Shown here one piece after another: positions 46,742 to 56,100 of a DNA stretch of 64,000 bases. The notes beneath the pieces were generated by a model, which did no database searches, had not been told where the DNA came from, and saw only the letters and a program-made list of their open reading frames with translations. Position 1 is the first letter of the stretch; each line of letters opens with the position of its first letter. The translations under genes and the position numbers were made by a program. Source of the stretch: Weizmannia acidilactici (lineage in GTDB: Bacteria > Bacillota > Bacilli > Bacillales > Bacillaceae_C); contig NZ_BKZP01000008.1 in assembly GCF_008974185.1 (NCBI RefSeq), positions 1 to 64,000 of the forward strand, given 5' to 3'.

Positions 46742-47117
46742 TAAGGGTTTGACGCCCCGTTTCAGGGGGTAGAAACATATATAGTGAAGAAACCGGGTGA
46801 TTCAGTTGCTTGATGTATGATATAGAAAGAGATCAAAGGTATACGTATTTTGAGTTTTTTATAAAAAATTGCATTGCTTTTATATTACTGCAGGCGAATT
46901 TAAGGTGGAAACCGCGAAACATAGAATAAAAGAACTTCCGCTGGCGCCTGACCGATTTTTGCTGGATGCTATTGATTATGGTTCGTTTCGATTCGTCGGA
47001 CCTAAAGTTTCAGGGACCGTCTATTGCGGAACACTAAGGCAGTATATTTGAAAAATTATAAAAATCATTTGCCGATTTTCTCCTGAAAAGGTATTCTAAA
47101 TGTGAGGAGGGATGGAT
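46742..47117. other. Region between acoR and the MBL gene
   Basis: A frame at 46869-47051 reads GEFKVETAKHRIKELPLAPD and DYGSFRFVGPKVSGTVYCG, which looks protein-like but has no ribosome site and no family I recognise; possibly a decayed gene. No clear terminator was found. Confidence 0.35.
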
Positions 47118-48098
47118 TTGGCAAATTTTGCAGAGAAAACGGAAAGATGTGCCGGGGATAGATTAACGAAAGTGGCAGAAAATGTCTACAAGCTGGTTGT
47201 CCGTTTTCCGTTTGGTATGCGGGCGGTCAATTGTTATCTGTTTAAAGGGGAAAAAGGATATACCGTTGTCGATACAGGGGATTACCATGAAGGCGCAATG
47301 AACACCTGGGAAGCGTTGCTTGAACCTGGCTTCCCGCTTGAAAAACTTGTATTGACCCATGCGCATCCCGATCATCTCGGGCTTGCGAAGTGGCTAAAAG
47401 AACAGTATCATGTGCCCATTTTCATGTCGGATTTAAGCTGGCAGGTGGTGCAGGAAACAAAAGCGCGGTTTACAGCTTCGCATGATAAGTATGACCATAT
47501 TTTACAAAAACACGGCGGGCCTGCCTTGCCGAAGCGGAATTACGCAAGGGAAATCCCGAAATACGACTTTGAGCCGGATGGACTTTTTACGAATCGTGAA
47601 ATGATTTTCTTAGGGGACGATGAATATGAAACGATTTGGACGCCGGGCCATGCACCGGACCATTTTTGTTTTTACAACCGCGAAAAGAAAATCATGGTGC
47701 TCGGGGACCATGTATTAAAAGACCTGTCTCCGATTGTGGCGGCATGGTCGGAAAAAGATGAGAATCCGTTACAAGATTATTTTGACTCCTTGGACCGGAT
47801 CAAAGACTTGCCGGCAAATGTCGCACTGCCGGGGCACGGCGGTTTGATTGGCGATGTAAAGGAGCGGGCGGAAAGTATCCGTATGCGCCATGAGCACCGG
47901 TTGGATCAAATTCTGGAGTCGCTGGAAACGGGCCGGAAAACAGCTGCCCAAATCTGCCGCGAAGTCTATGGCGACGTCGGGATCAAAAAATTTTTTTCAC
48001 CGTTTATGGCAACGGTTACAAGATGCATCTATCTTGAATCGGCCGGGAAAATTTCCAGTGAGATGGTTGGCGGGAATATTTTTTATTTTATCCGGTAG
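47118..48098 (+). CDS. Metallo-beta-lactamase fold hydrolase
   Basis: About 326 residues. MBL metal site: LVLTHAHPDHLGLAKWLKE (HxHxDH), later EYETIWTPGHAPDHFCFYN, MVLGDHVLKD and the terminal NVALPGHGGLIGD. A C-terminal winged-helix-like domain follows (HRLDQILESLETGRKTAAQI). The pattern fits glyoxalase-II-like or YobT-type hydrolases. TTG 47118 is preferred because GGAGGG ends at 47111, directly against the ATG at 47112. Substrate is not evident. Confidence 0.85.
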   Translation: MANFAEKTERCAGDRLTKVAENVYKLVVRFPFGMRAVNCYLFKGEKGYTVVDTGDYHEGAMNTWEALLEPGFPLEKLVLTHAHPDHLGLAKWLKEQYHVPIFMSDLSWQVVQETKARFTASHDKYDHILQKHGGPALPKRNYAREIPKYDFEPDGLFTNREMIFLGDDEYETIWTPGHAPDHFCFYNREKKIMVLGDHVLKDLSPIVAAWSEKDENPLQDYFDSLDRIKDLPANVALPGHGGLIGDVKERAESIRMRHEHRLDQILESLETGRKTAAQICREVYGDVGIKKFFSPFMATVTRCIYLESAGKISSEMVGGNIFYFIR

Positions 48099-48113
48099 TA
48101 GTTTTTCAAATGG

Positions 48114-48161
48114 TCTGCTTTGGAATCCGCTGCAATGGATTTTAAAGCAGATTATTTTTTT
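48114..48161 (+). terminator. Terminator after the MBL gene
   Basis: TCTGCTTT (48114-48121) with AAAGCAGA (48144-48151), plus inner GGAATCC/GGATT pairing, then ATTATTTTTTT. Confidence 0.75.
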
Positions 48162-48236
48162 ACAGTTTGACAAGAAATCAAAAAATTGCTGCTATAATTG
48201 ACTTAATAGATTTTAAAAGAATTTGGAGTTGATCGC

Positions 48237-49277
48237 ATGTACAGTTTCAAAAATGATTACAGCGAAGGGGCACATCCCCGTATTTTGAAAGCGTTAATGA
48301 AAACAAATTTTGAACAGGAAGCCGGATACGGGGAAGACCGGTATTCACAGCAGGCGGTTGAACTGCTGAAGAATAGGCTTGGGCGCAATGATGTGGATAT
48401 TCACCTATTATCGGGTGGGACGCAAACCAACCTGACGGCCATTTCTTCATTCCTAAAGCCCCACGAAGCGGCGATTGCAGCTGAAACCGGCCATATTTTT
48501 ACCCACGAAACAGGTGCGATCGAAGCAACTGGCCATAAAGTTGTTGCAATGAAAACGGCCGATGGGAAATTGACCCCTGCCCATATCCAGCAAATTCTCG
48601 ACGGTCATCCCGACGAACATATGGTAAAACCAAAGCTTGTATACATATCAGAATCAACCGAAATCGGTTCAGTTTATCATAAGCGAGAACTTGAGGAATT
48701 GAGCGTTTTTTGCAAAGAGCATGATTTGCTCTTGTATATGGACGGGGCAAGGCTGGGATCGGCATTATGCGCGGACGGCAGTGATTTAAGGCTTGAAGAG
48801 ATTCCCGATCTTGTTGATGCTTTTTACATTGGCGGAACAAAAAACGGCGCGTTGCTCGGTGAAGCATTGGTGATTTGCAATGATGTACTGAAAGCAGACT
48901 TCCGTTATTTGATGAAGCAAAGAGGAGCGCTGCTGGCAAAAGGGAGGCTGATTGGAATCCAGTTTGTGGAGCTTTTCCGGGACAATCTTTTTTTTGAACT
49001 GGCCATGCAAGCGAATCAAAAGGCGGCCTTGCTTCGGGAAGGAATCAGTGAAGCGGGTTTTGAATTTCTTACTGATTCCCCTACCAACCAGATTTTTCCG
49101 ATCTTTCCGAACGCGCTGATCGCTGAGCTTGAGAAGAAATATGCGTTTCTGGTATGGGAAAAAGTTGATGGCGGGCATTCCGCCATCCGGCTTGTTACTT
49201 CATGGGCGGCGAAAGAGGATATGGTGCGGGCTTTTATTGCAGACGTAAAGACTAACAGGGTACCGGGAAAAGCGTAA
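48237..49277 (+). CDS. Low-specificity threonine aldolase-like PLP enzyme
   Basis: 346 residues of the beta-eliminating lyase/threonine aldolase family. FKNDYSEGAHPRILKALMK, YGEDRYSQQAVELLKNRL, LLSGGTQTNLTAISSFLK, LLLYMDGARLGSALCADGS with the PLP-binding Asp, and the Schiff-base lysine in YIGGTKNGALLGEAL. It would cleave L-threonine or allo-threonine to glycine and acetaldehyde. Acetaldehyde is also released by acetoin cleavage nearby, but no operon link is seen. TTGGAG eight bases before ATG. Confidence 0.88.
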   Translation: MYSFKNDYSEGAHPRILKALMKTNFEQEAGYGEDRYSQQAVELLKNRLGRNDVDIHLLSGGTQTNLTAISSFLKPHEAAIAAETGHIFTHETGAIEATGHKVVAMKTADGKLTPAHIQQILDGHPDEHMVKPKLVYISESTEIGSVYHKRELEELSVFCKEHDLLLYMDGARLGSALCADGSDLRLEEIPDLVDAFYIGGTKNGALLGEALVICNDVLKADFRYLMKQRGALLAKGRLIGIQFVELFRDNLFFELAMQANQKAALLREGISEAGFEFLTDSPTNQIFPIFPNALIAELEKKYAFLVWEKVDGGHSAIRLVTSWAAKEDMVRAFIADVKTNRVPGKA

Positions 49278-49560
49278 TCATCCGAATGTGAATAAAAACG
49301 CCAGTGGGCTAAACACCGGAGGAAAAGGCAACATATAGTGCAGAGCAGCGCATGAATGAAAACTGTTTTTAAGTAATCCGCTTCAATTACAGCCACTACC
49401 ATGGCATATGAAGTGGACGATTTTTTCCGTCCAACAGCATGAATACGCCATCCCCGGTCTGTAAGGGGTCGCTGTCCGATCGTATGTTTCATATCTCGCC
49501 AGTTTTTATTATACCGGATATATGTGATAATAGAACGTATGTTTGTGCGTGAGGTACTTC
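49278..49560. other. Intergenic, possible decayed minus-strand frame
   Basis: A minus-strand frame from 49492 begins MKHTIGQRPLTDRGWR and a shifted frame reads HYMLPFPPVFSPLAFLFTFG, hinting at a decayed membrane gene. Support is weak. Confidence 0.3.
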
Positions 49561-49571
49561 AAAAAAATAAG

Positions 49572-49606
49572 CGGAATCATGAGGAGAAATCTGATTCCGT
49601 TTTTTC
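49572..49606. terminator. Bidirectional hairpin at the macro-gene 3' end
   Basis: CGGAATCA (49572-49579) with TGATTCCG (49592-49599), T run to the right and A run to the left, so it can terminate in either direction. Confidence 0.65.
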
Positions 49607-50092
49607 GTATGCCTGTTTTGTCCGTTCGTCAAAGCAAACCATCCAAACTTCCTGGACGCGTTCGGATGTTTCAAGGAACCGATGGATTGTACGGACAGCG
49701 ATCTTGGCGGCCTGATCGAGCGGGAACTGGTAAACGCCGGTACTGATGGAAGGGAATGCAACGGTTCGGCATCCGTGCAATTCCGCCAGTTTCAGGCTGT
49801 TTTTGTAACTGTTTTCCAGCAATTCGGCTTCACGATGGTCGCCTCCCTGCCATACCGGACCCGGTGTATGGATTACGTATTTTGCCGGCAGCCGATAGCC
49901 CTTTGTAATTTTTGCTTCTCCGGTTGGGCAGCCGTTCAATTTCCGGCATTCTTCCAACAGTTCAGGCCCTGCTGCCCGATGGATTGCCCCATCAACACCC
50001 CCTCCGCCGAGCAATGTCGTGTTTGCCGCATTAACAATCGCATCTGCAGCAACCGTCGTAATATCGCCAAGCATTATTTGAAAAGATTTCAT
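49577..50092 (-). CDS. Macro-domain O-acetyl-ADP-ribose deacetylase (YmdB-like)
   Basis: 171 residues. [20 protein letters not shown] with the substrate-binding Asn, [40 protein letters not shown] and [18 protein letters not shown] are the four conserved macro-domain blocks. It hydrolyses O-acetyl-ADP-ribose or mono-ADP-ribosyl groups. GGAGGT lies close upstream. It is on the minus strand, unlike its neighbours. Confidence 0.93.
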   Translation of the reverse strand: MKSFQIMLGDITTVAADAIVNAANTTLLGGGGVDGAIHRAAGPELLEECRKLNGCPTGEAKITKGYRLPAKYVIHTPGPVWQGGDHREAELLENSYKNSLKLAELHGCRTVAFPSISTGVYQFPLDQAAKIAVRTIHRFLETSERVQEVWMVCFDERTKQAYEKTESDFSS

Positions 50093-50166
50093 TTGCCGAC
50101 CTCCCCGTGTCTTCCTTGTACTATTTTACCACAGGCAAGGGGAACACACCTTTTCCAAAATAACCG

Positions 50167-50196
50167 GTATAGTAAAAAACGTTTACATCCATACTT
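50167..50196 (+). promoter_or_regulatory. Sigma-G-like promoter of sspH
   Basis: GTATA (50167-50171), 18 bases, CATACTT (50190-50196). This fits the forespore sigma-G pattern (GHATR, 18 bases, CATWHTA) except for one base. Confidence 0.6.
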
Positions 50197-50228
50197 TTAT
50201 TGTAAAAATACAACGGGAGGCACCTTAT

Positions 50229-50408
50229 ATGGACATACAACGCGCGCAAGAAATTATGAATTCTTCGGAGATGGTGAATGTTACCTTGAATGGCGAGAGA
50301 ATTTATATTGAACATGTCGACCGGCAGAAAGGGACAGCAACCGTCCATCTACTCGATAAACCGGATGAAAAGATGAGTGTATCCGTAACCAATTTGCTTG
50401 AACATTAA
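50229..50408 (+). CDS. sspH: H-type small acid-soluble spore protein
   Basis: 59 residues: MDIQRAQEIMNSSEMVNVTL, then NGERIYIEHVDRQKG and a terminal MSVSVTNLLEH. This matches the SspH family of spore-core proteins, which all begin M-x-x-x-R-A and have the EMVNVT motif. Made in the forespore; it marks the organism as a spore former. Ribosome site GGGAGG (50214-50219) and a strong terminator frame the gene. It is too short for many gene callers. Confidence 0.92.
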   Translation: MDIQRAQEIMNSSEMVNVTLNGERIYIEHVDRQKGTATVHLLDKPDEKMSVSVTNLLEH

Positions 50409-50410
50409 AA

Positions 50411-50438
50411 ACGCCGCTCAAAATAGCGGCGTTTTTTC
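50411..50438 (+). terminator. Terminator of sspH
   Basis: ACGCCGCT (50411-50418) with AGCGGCGT (50425-50432), then a T run. Confidence 0.88.
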
Positions 50439-50565
50439 TGAAAAAAATCAGCTTGACACAAAAAAATCAAACATTTAGAATTTTAAGTACGGATTGGTCG
50501 CCATGATAGAAAGCCAGTTTACAAATCACTGAATGGCTTTCAATTTTTCGCAAAGGGGTTTGGGA

Positions 50566-50820
50566 AATGGATATCGGAAACTGAACAAGCGTGATGGGCG
50601 TGGCGTCAGGACTCGGCGAAGCAACGGTAAGAAGGATTGCCGCAAGTGGCGTGAAGGCATATATTTTGGACCTTCAGAAAGAAAAAGGAGAGAAGCTCGC
50701 AGAAGAACTGGGGGATCAAGTTCGCTTTATCCAAGCAAATGTGGCCGATGAGGAAAGTGTGCACGCCACCTTGGAACGAATTGAAAGCGTTAACATTTTA
50801 GTAAACTGTGCCGGGAGCGG
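50566..50820 (+). pseudogene. SDR-type 3-hydroxyacyl-CoA dehydrogenase, N-terminal fragment
   Basis: GVASGLGEATVRRIAASGVK with the cofactor glycine loop, AYILDLQKEKGEKLAEELGD, VRFIQANVADEESVHATLER and VNILVNCAGSG. The first strand is out of frame and interrupted by a stop after MDIGN. The catalytic half is absent; after NCAGSG the DNA changes to thiolase sequence. Confidence 0.75.
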
Positions 50821-51475
50821 CGAAGCCAAAAAACTTGATTTCTCTGGGATGCCACCGGCGCGCACTGCAGGCGCAAAAAGAAGGCCGTTTCAACCGTGAG
50901 ATCATGCCCGCTTGAGGTCGTTTTACCGGGCGGTATGAATACGATCGTGGATAAAGACGAAGGGCCACGGGAAGATACATCGTTAGAAAAACTGTCAGGA
51001 TTGAAGCCGGCGTTTAAAGAAGCCGGAAATATTACGGCTGGAAATTCGAGCCAAATCGGCGACGGCGCAGCGGCGATTTTGCTGATGTCGCGCGAAAAAG
51101 CGGATGACCTTGGCCTGAAACCCCGGTTCAGGGTGGTAGCACGTTCTGTTGTCGGGTCTGATCTGACATTGATGCAGACGGACCCGACCGAAAAAGTGCT
51201 GAAAAAAGCGGGACTTACGATCCAGGATATTGATGTGTTTGAAGTGAATGAGGCTTTTGCTTCCGTACCCCTTCCCTGACTGGCCGAAACTGACGCTGAT
51301 GCTAAGAAGCTGAATCCGAATGGGGGTGCGATCATGCTTTGGCATCTGCTTGGCGCAAGCGGGGCCAGGCTGATGACAAATTGATGGATGCTTGAATTGG
51401 AGAGGACAGGCGACAGATATGGCCTGCAGACGATGTGCGAAGGGCATGGAATGGCAAATGTCACCATAATTGAAA
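50821..51475 (+). pseudogene. Acetyl-CoA acyltransferase (thiolase), C-terminal part
   Basis: ALQAQKEGRFNREIMPLEV (across a frameshift near 50900), then DKDEGPREDTSLEKLSGLKP, NITAGNSSQIGDGAAAILLM and DVFEVNEAFASVPL with the conserved NEAFA. After another break near 51275 come KKLNPNGGAIMLWHLLGASG, where the catalytic GHPLGASG His is changed, and YGLQTMCEGHGMANVTIIER. The active-site Cys half is deleted. Not functional. Confidence 0.82.
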
Positions 51476-51520
51476 GATTGGATTAAAGGTGCTTTTTTCT
51501 CATTGAGAGGAGGAAGTTGT

Positions 51521-52636
51521 ATTTTTCCATTAATCGATATTGTTGTATTGGATTTGTCAAGGCTTTTGCCTGGCCCGTTCTGTACAATGATCCTTGCTGA
51601 TTTCGGAGCGGAAGTGATCAAGATAGAAGCGCCAGGGGCTGGAGACTACGCGCGCCATTTTGAACCGAAGCTCGATGAAAACAGTACGATGTTTCATTCC
51701 TTGAACCGGAACAAAAAAAGCATTGTGCTCGATTTAAAGTCTGAGGAAGGCAAAAAGGAATTTTTAAAAATGGCGGAAACAGCCGATGTAGTGGTGGAAT
51801 CATTCCGCCCCGGGGTCATGAAACGGCTCGGTCTTGATTATGAAACATTGAAAAAAGCAAATCCAGGCCTTGTTTATTGCGCCATCACGGGGTATGGGCA
51901 GACCGGCCCCTATGCCCAAATGCCGGGTCACGATATTAATTATATTAGTTATGCCGGCCTCCTGAATCTCATGGGAGAAAAAGGCGGGAAACCTGTTGTC
52001 CCTGCGGTGCAGATCGCGGATATCGGGGGCGGGGCTTATCCGGCAGTGGTGGGGATTCTGCTCGCGCTTTTGGAAAGGGAAAAATCCGGGAAAGGCCAGT
52101 TTGTCGATATTTCAATGATGGACGGGGTGCTTTCCTTCATGCAGGCAACACTCCCAAACTACTTGATGAAAAAGATTGATGCGAAACGCGGGAAGCAAAT
52201 GCTATCCGGTGCGCTTGCCTGCTACGGGGTGTATGAAACAAAGGACGGGCGATGGCTGGCAGTTGGCGCCTTGGAGCCGAAATTTTGGGCCAATTTTTGT
52301 AATGGCATTATGAGACCGGATCTGATCCCGCTGCAAAACGAACCAATTGTACAGGAAAAATTAAAACGGGAAATCGAAACAATTATACTTCAGAAATCAC
52401 TTTCTGAATGGATGGAGATTTTTAAAGATACGGAAGCCTGTGTTACCCCGGTACTGGATTTTTCCGAAATGGAGCATCATCAGCAAGTCGTCGCCAGGAA
52501 AATGATCCAGACGGTTCCGGTTGAAAATGTTGGCGAAGTAAAGCAAATCGGCATTCCGATTAAGTTATCCGACACACCGGGAAAAATTCGTTTCGAAGCA
52601 CCAAAACTGGGGGACTCCCGGACGTTACATGAATAG
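51521..52636 (+). CDS. CaiB/BaiF-type acyl-CoA transferase, probable ATT start
   Basis: 371 residues from ATT 51521. Family III CoA-transferase: DIVVLDLSRLLPGPFCTMIL ADFGAEVIKIE, FHSLNRNKKSIVLDLKSEEG, VVVESFRPGVMKRLGLDY, YCAITGYGQTGPYAQMPGHD with the catalytic Asp at GHDINY. The strong ribosome site GAGAGGAGGAA (51505-51515) points to codon 51521, where ATT stands in place of ATG; the alternative TTG at 51503 lies inside that site and the frame from 51470 has none. Its place among acyl-CoA genes suggests a carnitine-like or 2-methylacyl-CoA role; substrate unknown. Confidence 0.8.
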   Translation: MFPLIDIVVLDLSRLLPGPFCTMILADFGAEVIKIEAPGAGDYARHFEPKLDENSTMFHSLNRNKKSIVLDLKSEEGKKEFLKMAETADVVVESFRPGVMKRLGLDYETLKKANPGLVYCAITGYGQTGPYAQMPGHDINYISYAGLLNLMGEKGGKPVVPAVQIADIGGGAYPAVVGILLALLEREKSGKGQFVDISMMDGVLSFMQATLPNYLMKKIDAKRGKQMLSGALACYGVYETKDGRWLAVGALEPKFWANFCNGIMRPDLIPLQNEPIVQEKLKREIETIILQKSLSEWMEIFKDTEACVTPVLDFSEMEHHQQVVARKMIQTVPVENVGEVKQIGIPIKLSDTPGKIRFEAPKLGDSRTLHE

Positions 52637-52662
52637 AAAATATCCGAAAAGGAGTGGCGGCC

Positions 52663-54165
52663 ATGTTAGTAGCAGAGCGGCTGGAACTACACGCGAAAAC
52701 ACAGCCCGACCGTATCATTACATCTTACCAGGAAAAGGAATTGACATACGCACAGTTTTTCGGATAGGCGAAAAGCCTGGCCGCGTATTTTCAGCAAAAA
52801 GGTTACAAAAAAGGCGACATTATTGCCCTTTTCCTTCACAATTCCGATGCGCTGTTAATTTCTTATTATGCCTGCCATCTCGGAGGTTTTACAGTCATGC
52901 CCGTCAACGCGAAACTTGCCCCGCCGGAAGTACAATATATTTTTACACATTCCGAAGCAAAAGTCCTCATCTATGATTATCGTTTTCACGATGCATTACA
53001 GGAAAACAAGCAAGAATTTGAGAAATTTCATGACCGTTTGGTAGTCGGCGGCGAAAATACTTTTTCAGCTGCTGCCGGGCAATATGGAAACTATTATCAG
53101 AGACCTTATACGGATGCTGAAGATACGGCTGTCATCTTTTATACTTCCGGCACAACTGGAAAACCAAAAGGAGTGATGCTATCTGCTGCGAATGTCCGTG
53201 CTGCAGCGCAAATTTGGTCGGAAGCGATGGATTTATCCGCCAAAGACCGCGTGCATATTGTAACGCCGCTTTTTCATTGTGCGGCCTGCCATGTCTTCAG
53301 CATACCGGTCATTTACCAGGGTGGCACAATTATCATAGAAGAACATTTTTCGCCTGAGAAAACGCTCGATACGATGGAAAAAGAGAAGGTGACGGTTTTT
53401 TTTGGTGTGCCGGCGATGTACAGCATCCTGCTCGGCACGCCGAAAATGGCACAAGCCGATTTATCCCGTCTGCGTCTGTTCTGTTACGGGGCTGCGCCGA
53501 TGCCGTATGAACTCGTACGGCAGCTGAAGACGCGTTTTCCAGAAGTGAAAGTGCAAAACCTTTACGGCCAAACGGAAAACTCGCCTGCTGCTTCCACATT
53601 AAAAGACCATTATGCCTTGGAAAAAATCGGTTCTGTCGGCGAAGTGCTGCCGCAAACGGAGATCAGGGTGGTGGATGACTACGGCAATCCGGTCTCAGTT
53701 GGAGAGGTTGGCGAAATTGTTGTAAAAGGTCCGCAAGTGATGAAGGGCTATTTGAAAAATGACGAAGAGACCCGTCGGACGCTGCAGAACGGCTGGCTGT
53801 ACAGCGGGGATCTTGGCCGTTTTGATGAAGACGGATTGCTGTATTTGGTTGACCGTAAAAAAGATATGCTAATTCGTGGCGGAGAAAATGTGTATCCTGT
53901 TGAAGTGGAAGAAGTGCTGTATGAAATGCCGGAAATATTGGAAGCTGCAGTGATCGGCATCCCGCACGAAGTATATGGGGAAGTCCCGAAAGCTTATATT
54001 GTTCTGAAAGAAGGGAGAAATCTTAGCGAAGAAGCTGTGCTTGCTTATTGCGCAAAGAAGCTTGCGAAATATAAATGGCCTGCCGAAGTGCAATTTTTGG
54101 ACGCGCTTCCCCGCAATGCGAGCGGTAAAGTCATGAAACATGTTTTACGAAAACAAAATTCATAA
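52663..54165 (+). pseudogene. Acyl-CoA synthetase with one nonsense codon
   Basis: ATG 52663 with AAAAGGAGTGG ahead. The 500-codon frame is continuous except TAG at 52765-52767 (codon 35), where related proteins have Trp (FFxWAKSLA). The rest is complete: ATP loop FYTSGTTGKPKGVML, GYLKNDEETRRTLQNGWLYS GDLGRF, and the terminal RGGENVYPVEVEEVL and PRNASGKVMKHVL. A start at 52897 or readthrough could give a partial product, but the N-terminus would be lost. Confidence 0.82.
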
Positions 54166-54184
54166 AAAGGAGTGTATGATCTGT

Positions 54185-55777
54185 ATGTTATCTGCCTTAA
54201 CGCCGTTGGATTGGAAACGCAGGGCTGTCAAATACTATCCGGACAAAGTGGCGGTGGTTGACGGAGAAAAGCAATTTACGTATAAAACTTTCGGGATGCG
54301 TGTTGACAAGCTGTCTATTGCGTTGTATCGGGCCGGCATTCGCGCGCACGACCATGTAGCGGTGATGCTGCCGAATACACATTACATGCTGGAGTGCTTT
54401 TACGGTATAGGGCAGCTCGGCGTTGTCATGGTGCCATTAAATTATCGTCTGTCGACGGACGATCTAAAATACATCATTAACCACAGCGATGCCAAAATTT
54501 TAATTGTGGATGAGGAATTTTGCAAACCGATCGAGCAGGTGAAGGATGAACTTTCGCTTGATCAAATCATAATAGTTTCGGTTGATGGATTTCAAACTTC
54601 ATTGCAAGGCATTGATTACGAGGCGTTTATCGATCAGGTGCCGGATGATGCCGTCGTGCCGTCCGTTGAAATTGATGAGAATCAACTGCTTACGATAAAC
54701 TACACGAGCGGCACAACTTCCAAACCAAAAGGCGTGATGTTGACGCACCGGAATAATTATATCAACGCAGCTGATTTTCTGTACCATCTCAATGTCCGCC
54801 ATGATGATGTGTATTTGCACACACTTCCGATGTTCCATGCAAACGGCTGGGGCGGTGTGTGGGCGATTACGGCAGCGGGTGCGACTCATGTCTGCCTGCG
54901 GAAAATTGACCCGCCTGTAATTCTTGATATGTTTGAAAAGAAAGGCATCACGATGCTTTGCGGCGCGCCGACAGTTGTCAATATGCTTGTGAACGATCCG
55001 AAAGCAATAGAAATTCAGATGAAGAACAGCCTGCGCATGGCGACAGCCGGTGCCCCGCCGGCAGCGGCATTGATCCAAAAAGCCCAGGAAATTCTCGGAT
55101 TAACGATGATGCATGTTTACGGGCTGACTGAAACGACGCCTTTCATTTTATACTGTGAATGGAAAAAAACGTTTGATTCCAAGAAAGCGGAGGAACAGGC
55201 CGCGATTAAAGCAAGACAGGGCATTGAACTGGCTTTTAACGGTGAAACGAAAGTGGTGCGCCAGGACGGCACAGAGGTCGAATGGAATGGCAAAGAACTG
55301 GGGGAAATTGTGACGCGTGGAAATGTGGTAATGAAAGGTTATTATAAAGATCCGCAAATGACGGAGGTTGCCTTCCGGGGAGGATGGTTCCATACCGGTG
55401 ACTTGGCGGTAACGCATCCGGACGGTTATATCGAAATCCGCGACCGCGCAAAAGATATGATAATATCAGGCGGCGAGAACATATCTTCAACCGAGGTGGA
55501 GGGCATCCTTTATAAGCATCCGGATGTCCTAGAGGCAGCCGTGATCGCCATACCGGACGAGAAATGGGGAGAAGTGCCGAAAGCCATCATCGTCCGGCAG
55601 GAAAATGCAACGGTGACGGAAGAAGAAATCATCCGGTTCTGCCGGGACAATATGGCACATTTTAAAGCGCCGAAAGCCGTTGAATTTGTTGATTCGCTGC
55701 CCAAAACGGCAACAGGTAAACTCCAGAAATATCGCTTGCGGGAAATGCATTGGAAGGGACCGAAAAAAGTAAATTAA
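54185..55777 (+). CDS. Long-chain (medium/long) acyl-CoA synthetase
   Basis: About 530 residues. Adenylate-forming enzyme: TINYTSGTTSKPKGVMLTHR (P-loop), LPMFHANGWGGVWAI, VYGLTETTPF, GGWFHTGDLAVTHPDG, RAKDMIISGGENISSTEVEG and the catalytic lysine in LPKTATGKLQKY. Makes acyl-CoA from a fatty acid with ATP. ATG 54185 and ATG 54176 are both in frame; AAGGAG (54167-54172) is close to 54176 but the family start fits 54185. It follows the broken synthetase by 19 bases and may now be its only functional copy here. Confidence 0.92.
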   Translation: MLSALTPLDWKRRAVKYYPDKVAVVDGEKQFTYKTFGMRVDKLSIALYRAGIRAHDHVAVMLPNTHYMLECFYGIGQLGVVMVPLNYRLSTDDLKYIINHSDAKILIVDEEFCKPIEQVKDELSLDQIIIVSVDGFQTSLQGIDYEAFIDQVPDDAVVPSVEIDENQLLTINYTSGTTSKPKGVMLTHRNNYINAADFLYHLNVRHDDVYLHTLPMFHANGWGGVWAITAAGATHVCLRKIDPPVILDMFEKKGITMLCGAPTVVNMLVNDPKAIEIQMKNSLRMATAGAPPAAALIQKAQEILGLTMMHVYGLTETTPFILYCEWKKTFDSKKAEEQAAIKARQGIELAFNGETKVVRQDGTEVEWNGKELGEIVTRGNVVMKGYYKDPQMTEVAFRGGWFHTGDLAVTHPDGYIEIRDRAKDMIISGGENISSTEVEGILYKHPDVLEAAVIAIPDEKWGEVPKAIIVRQENATVTEEEIIRFCRDNMAHFKAPKAVEFVDSLPKTATGKLQKYRLREMHWKGPKKVN

Positions 55778-55786
55778 AAAAATTGA

Positions 55787-55812
55787 AAACCGGCGTATGC
55801 CGGTTTATTTAG
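55787..55812 (+). terminator. Terminator of the acyl-CoA cluster
   Basis: AAACCGGC (55787-55794), four-base loop, GCCGGTTT (55799-55806), then ATTT. Confidence 0.75.
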
Positions 55813-55837
55813 CGAATAGATAAACCAAAATACACTA

Positions 55838-55852
55838 TGTGCGGACAACACA
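55838..55852 (+). promoter_or_regulatory. Ter-like site 1
   Basis: TGTGCGGACAACACA, preceded by ACTA. One of four same-orientation copies upstream of rtp. Confidence 0.65.
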
Positions 55853-55918
55853 AACTTTCACATGGCGCCCAAAATGTGTGGATCAACCTTTCAGACAAGA
55901 TAATATCTAACTGTTTTA

Positions 55919-55933
55919 TGTGCTAATAACACA
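55919..55933 (+). promoter_or_regulatory. Ter-like site 2
   Basis: TGTGCTAATAACACA, preceded by TTTA. An imperfect palindrome (12 of 14 non-central positions pair). Confidence 0.65.
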
Positions 55934-56015
55934 AAAATTATTAAAAGATACAGCATGCAGTGCAAAAAACGGCAGCAGAAATCCGCTGATTAAGGAATAA
56001 TTTCAAACAGTACTA

Positions 56016-56030
56016 TGTGCTAACAACACA
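56016..56030 (+). promoter_or_regulatory. Ter-like site 3
   Basis: TGTGCTAACAACACA. With its flank it reads CTATGTGCTAA, close to the CTATGTACYAA core of the B. subtilis Ter B-site. Confidence 0.7.
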
Positions 56031-56085
56031 TCTAAAAAAAACAAGGACACAATTAAGATAACGTCTGTTCGATTCAAAATTTTTG

Positions 56086-56100
56086 TGTGCCAGGAACACA
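56086..56100 (+). promoter_or_regulatory. Ter-like site 4, overlapping the rtp promoter
   Basis: TGTGCCAGGAACACA lies between TTGTGT (56083-56088) and TATAAT (56107-56112), the likely -35 and -10 of rtp (18-base spacing). Binding here would repress rtp, as autoregulation by Rtp does in B. subtilis. Confidence 0.65.

Noticed and set aside
46869-47051. 60-codon gene after acoR
   Set aside because: Protein-like sequence but no ribosome site or known family; kept only as an intergenic note.
55838-56100. CRP/FNR or Rex binding sites
   Set aside because: TGTG...CACA-like symmetry recalls CRP and Rex boxes, but the constant TGTGC...AACACA asymmetry, four copies in one orientation and the adjacent rtp gene fit Ter sites better.
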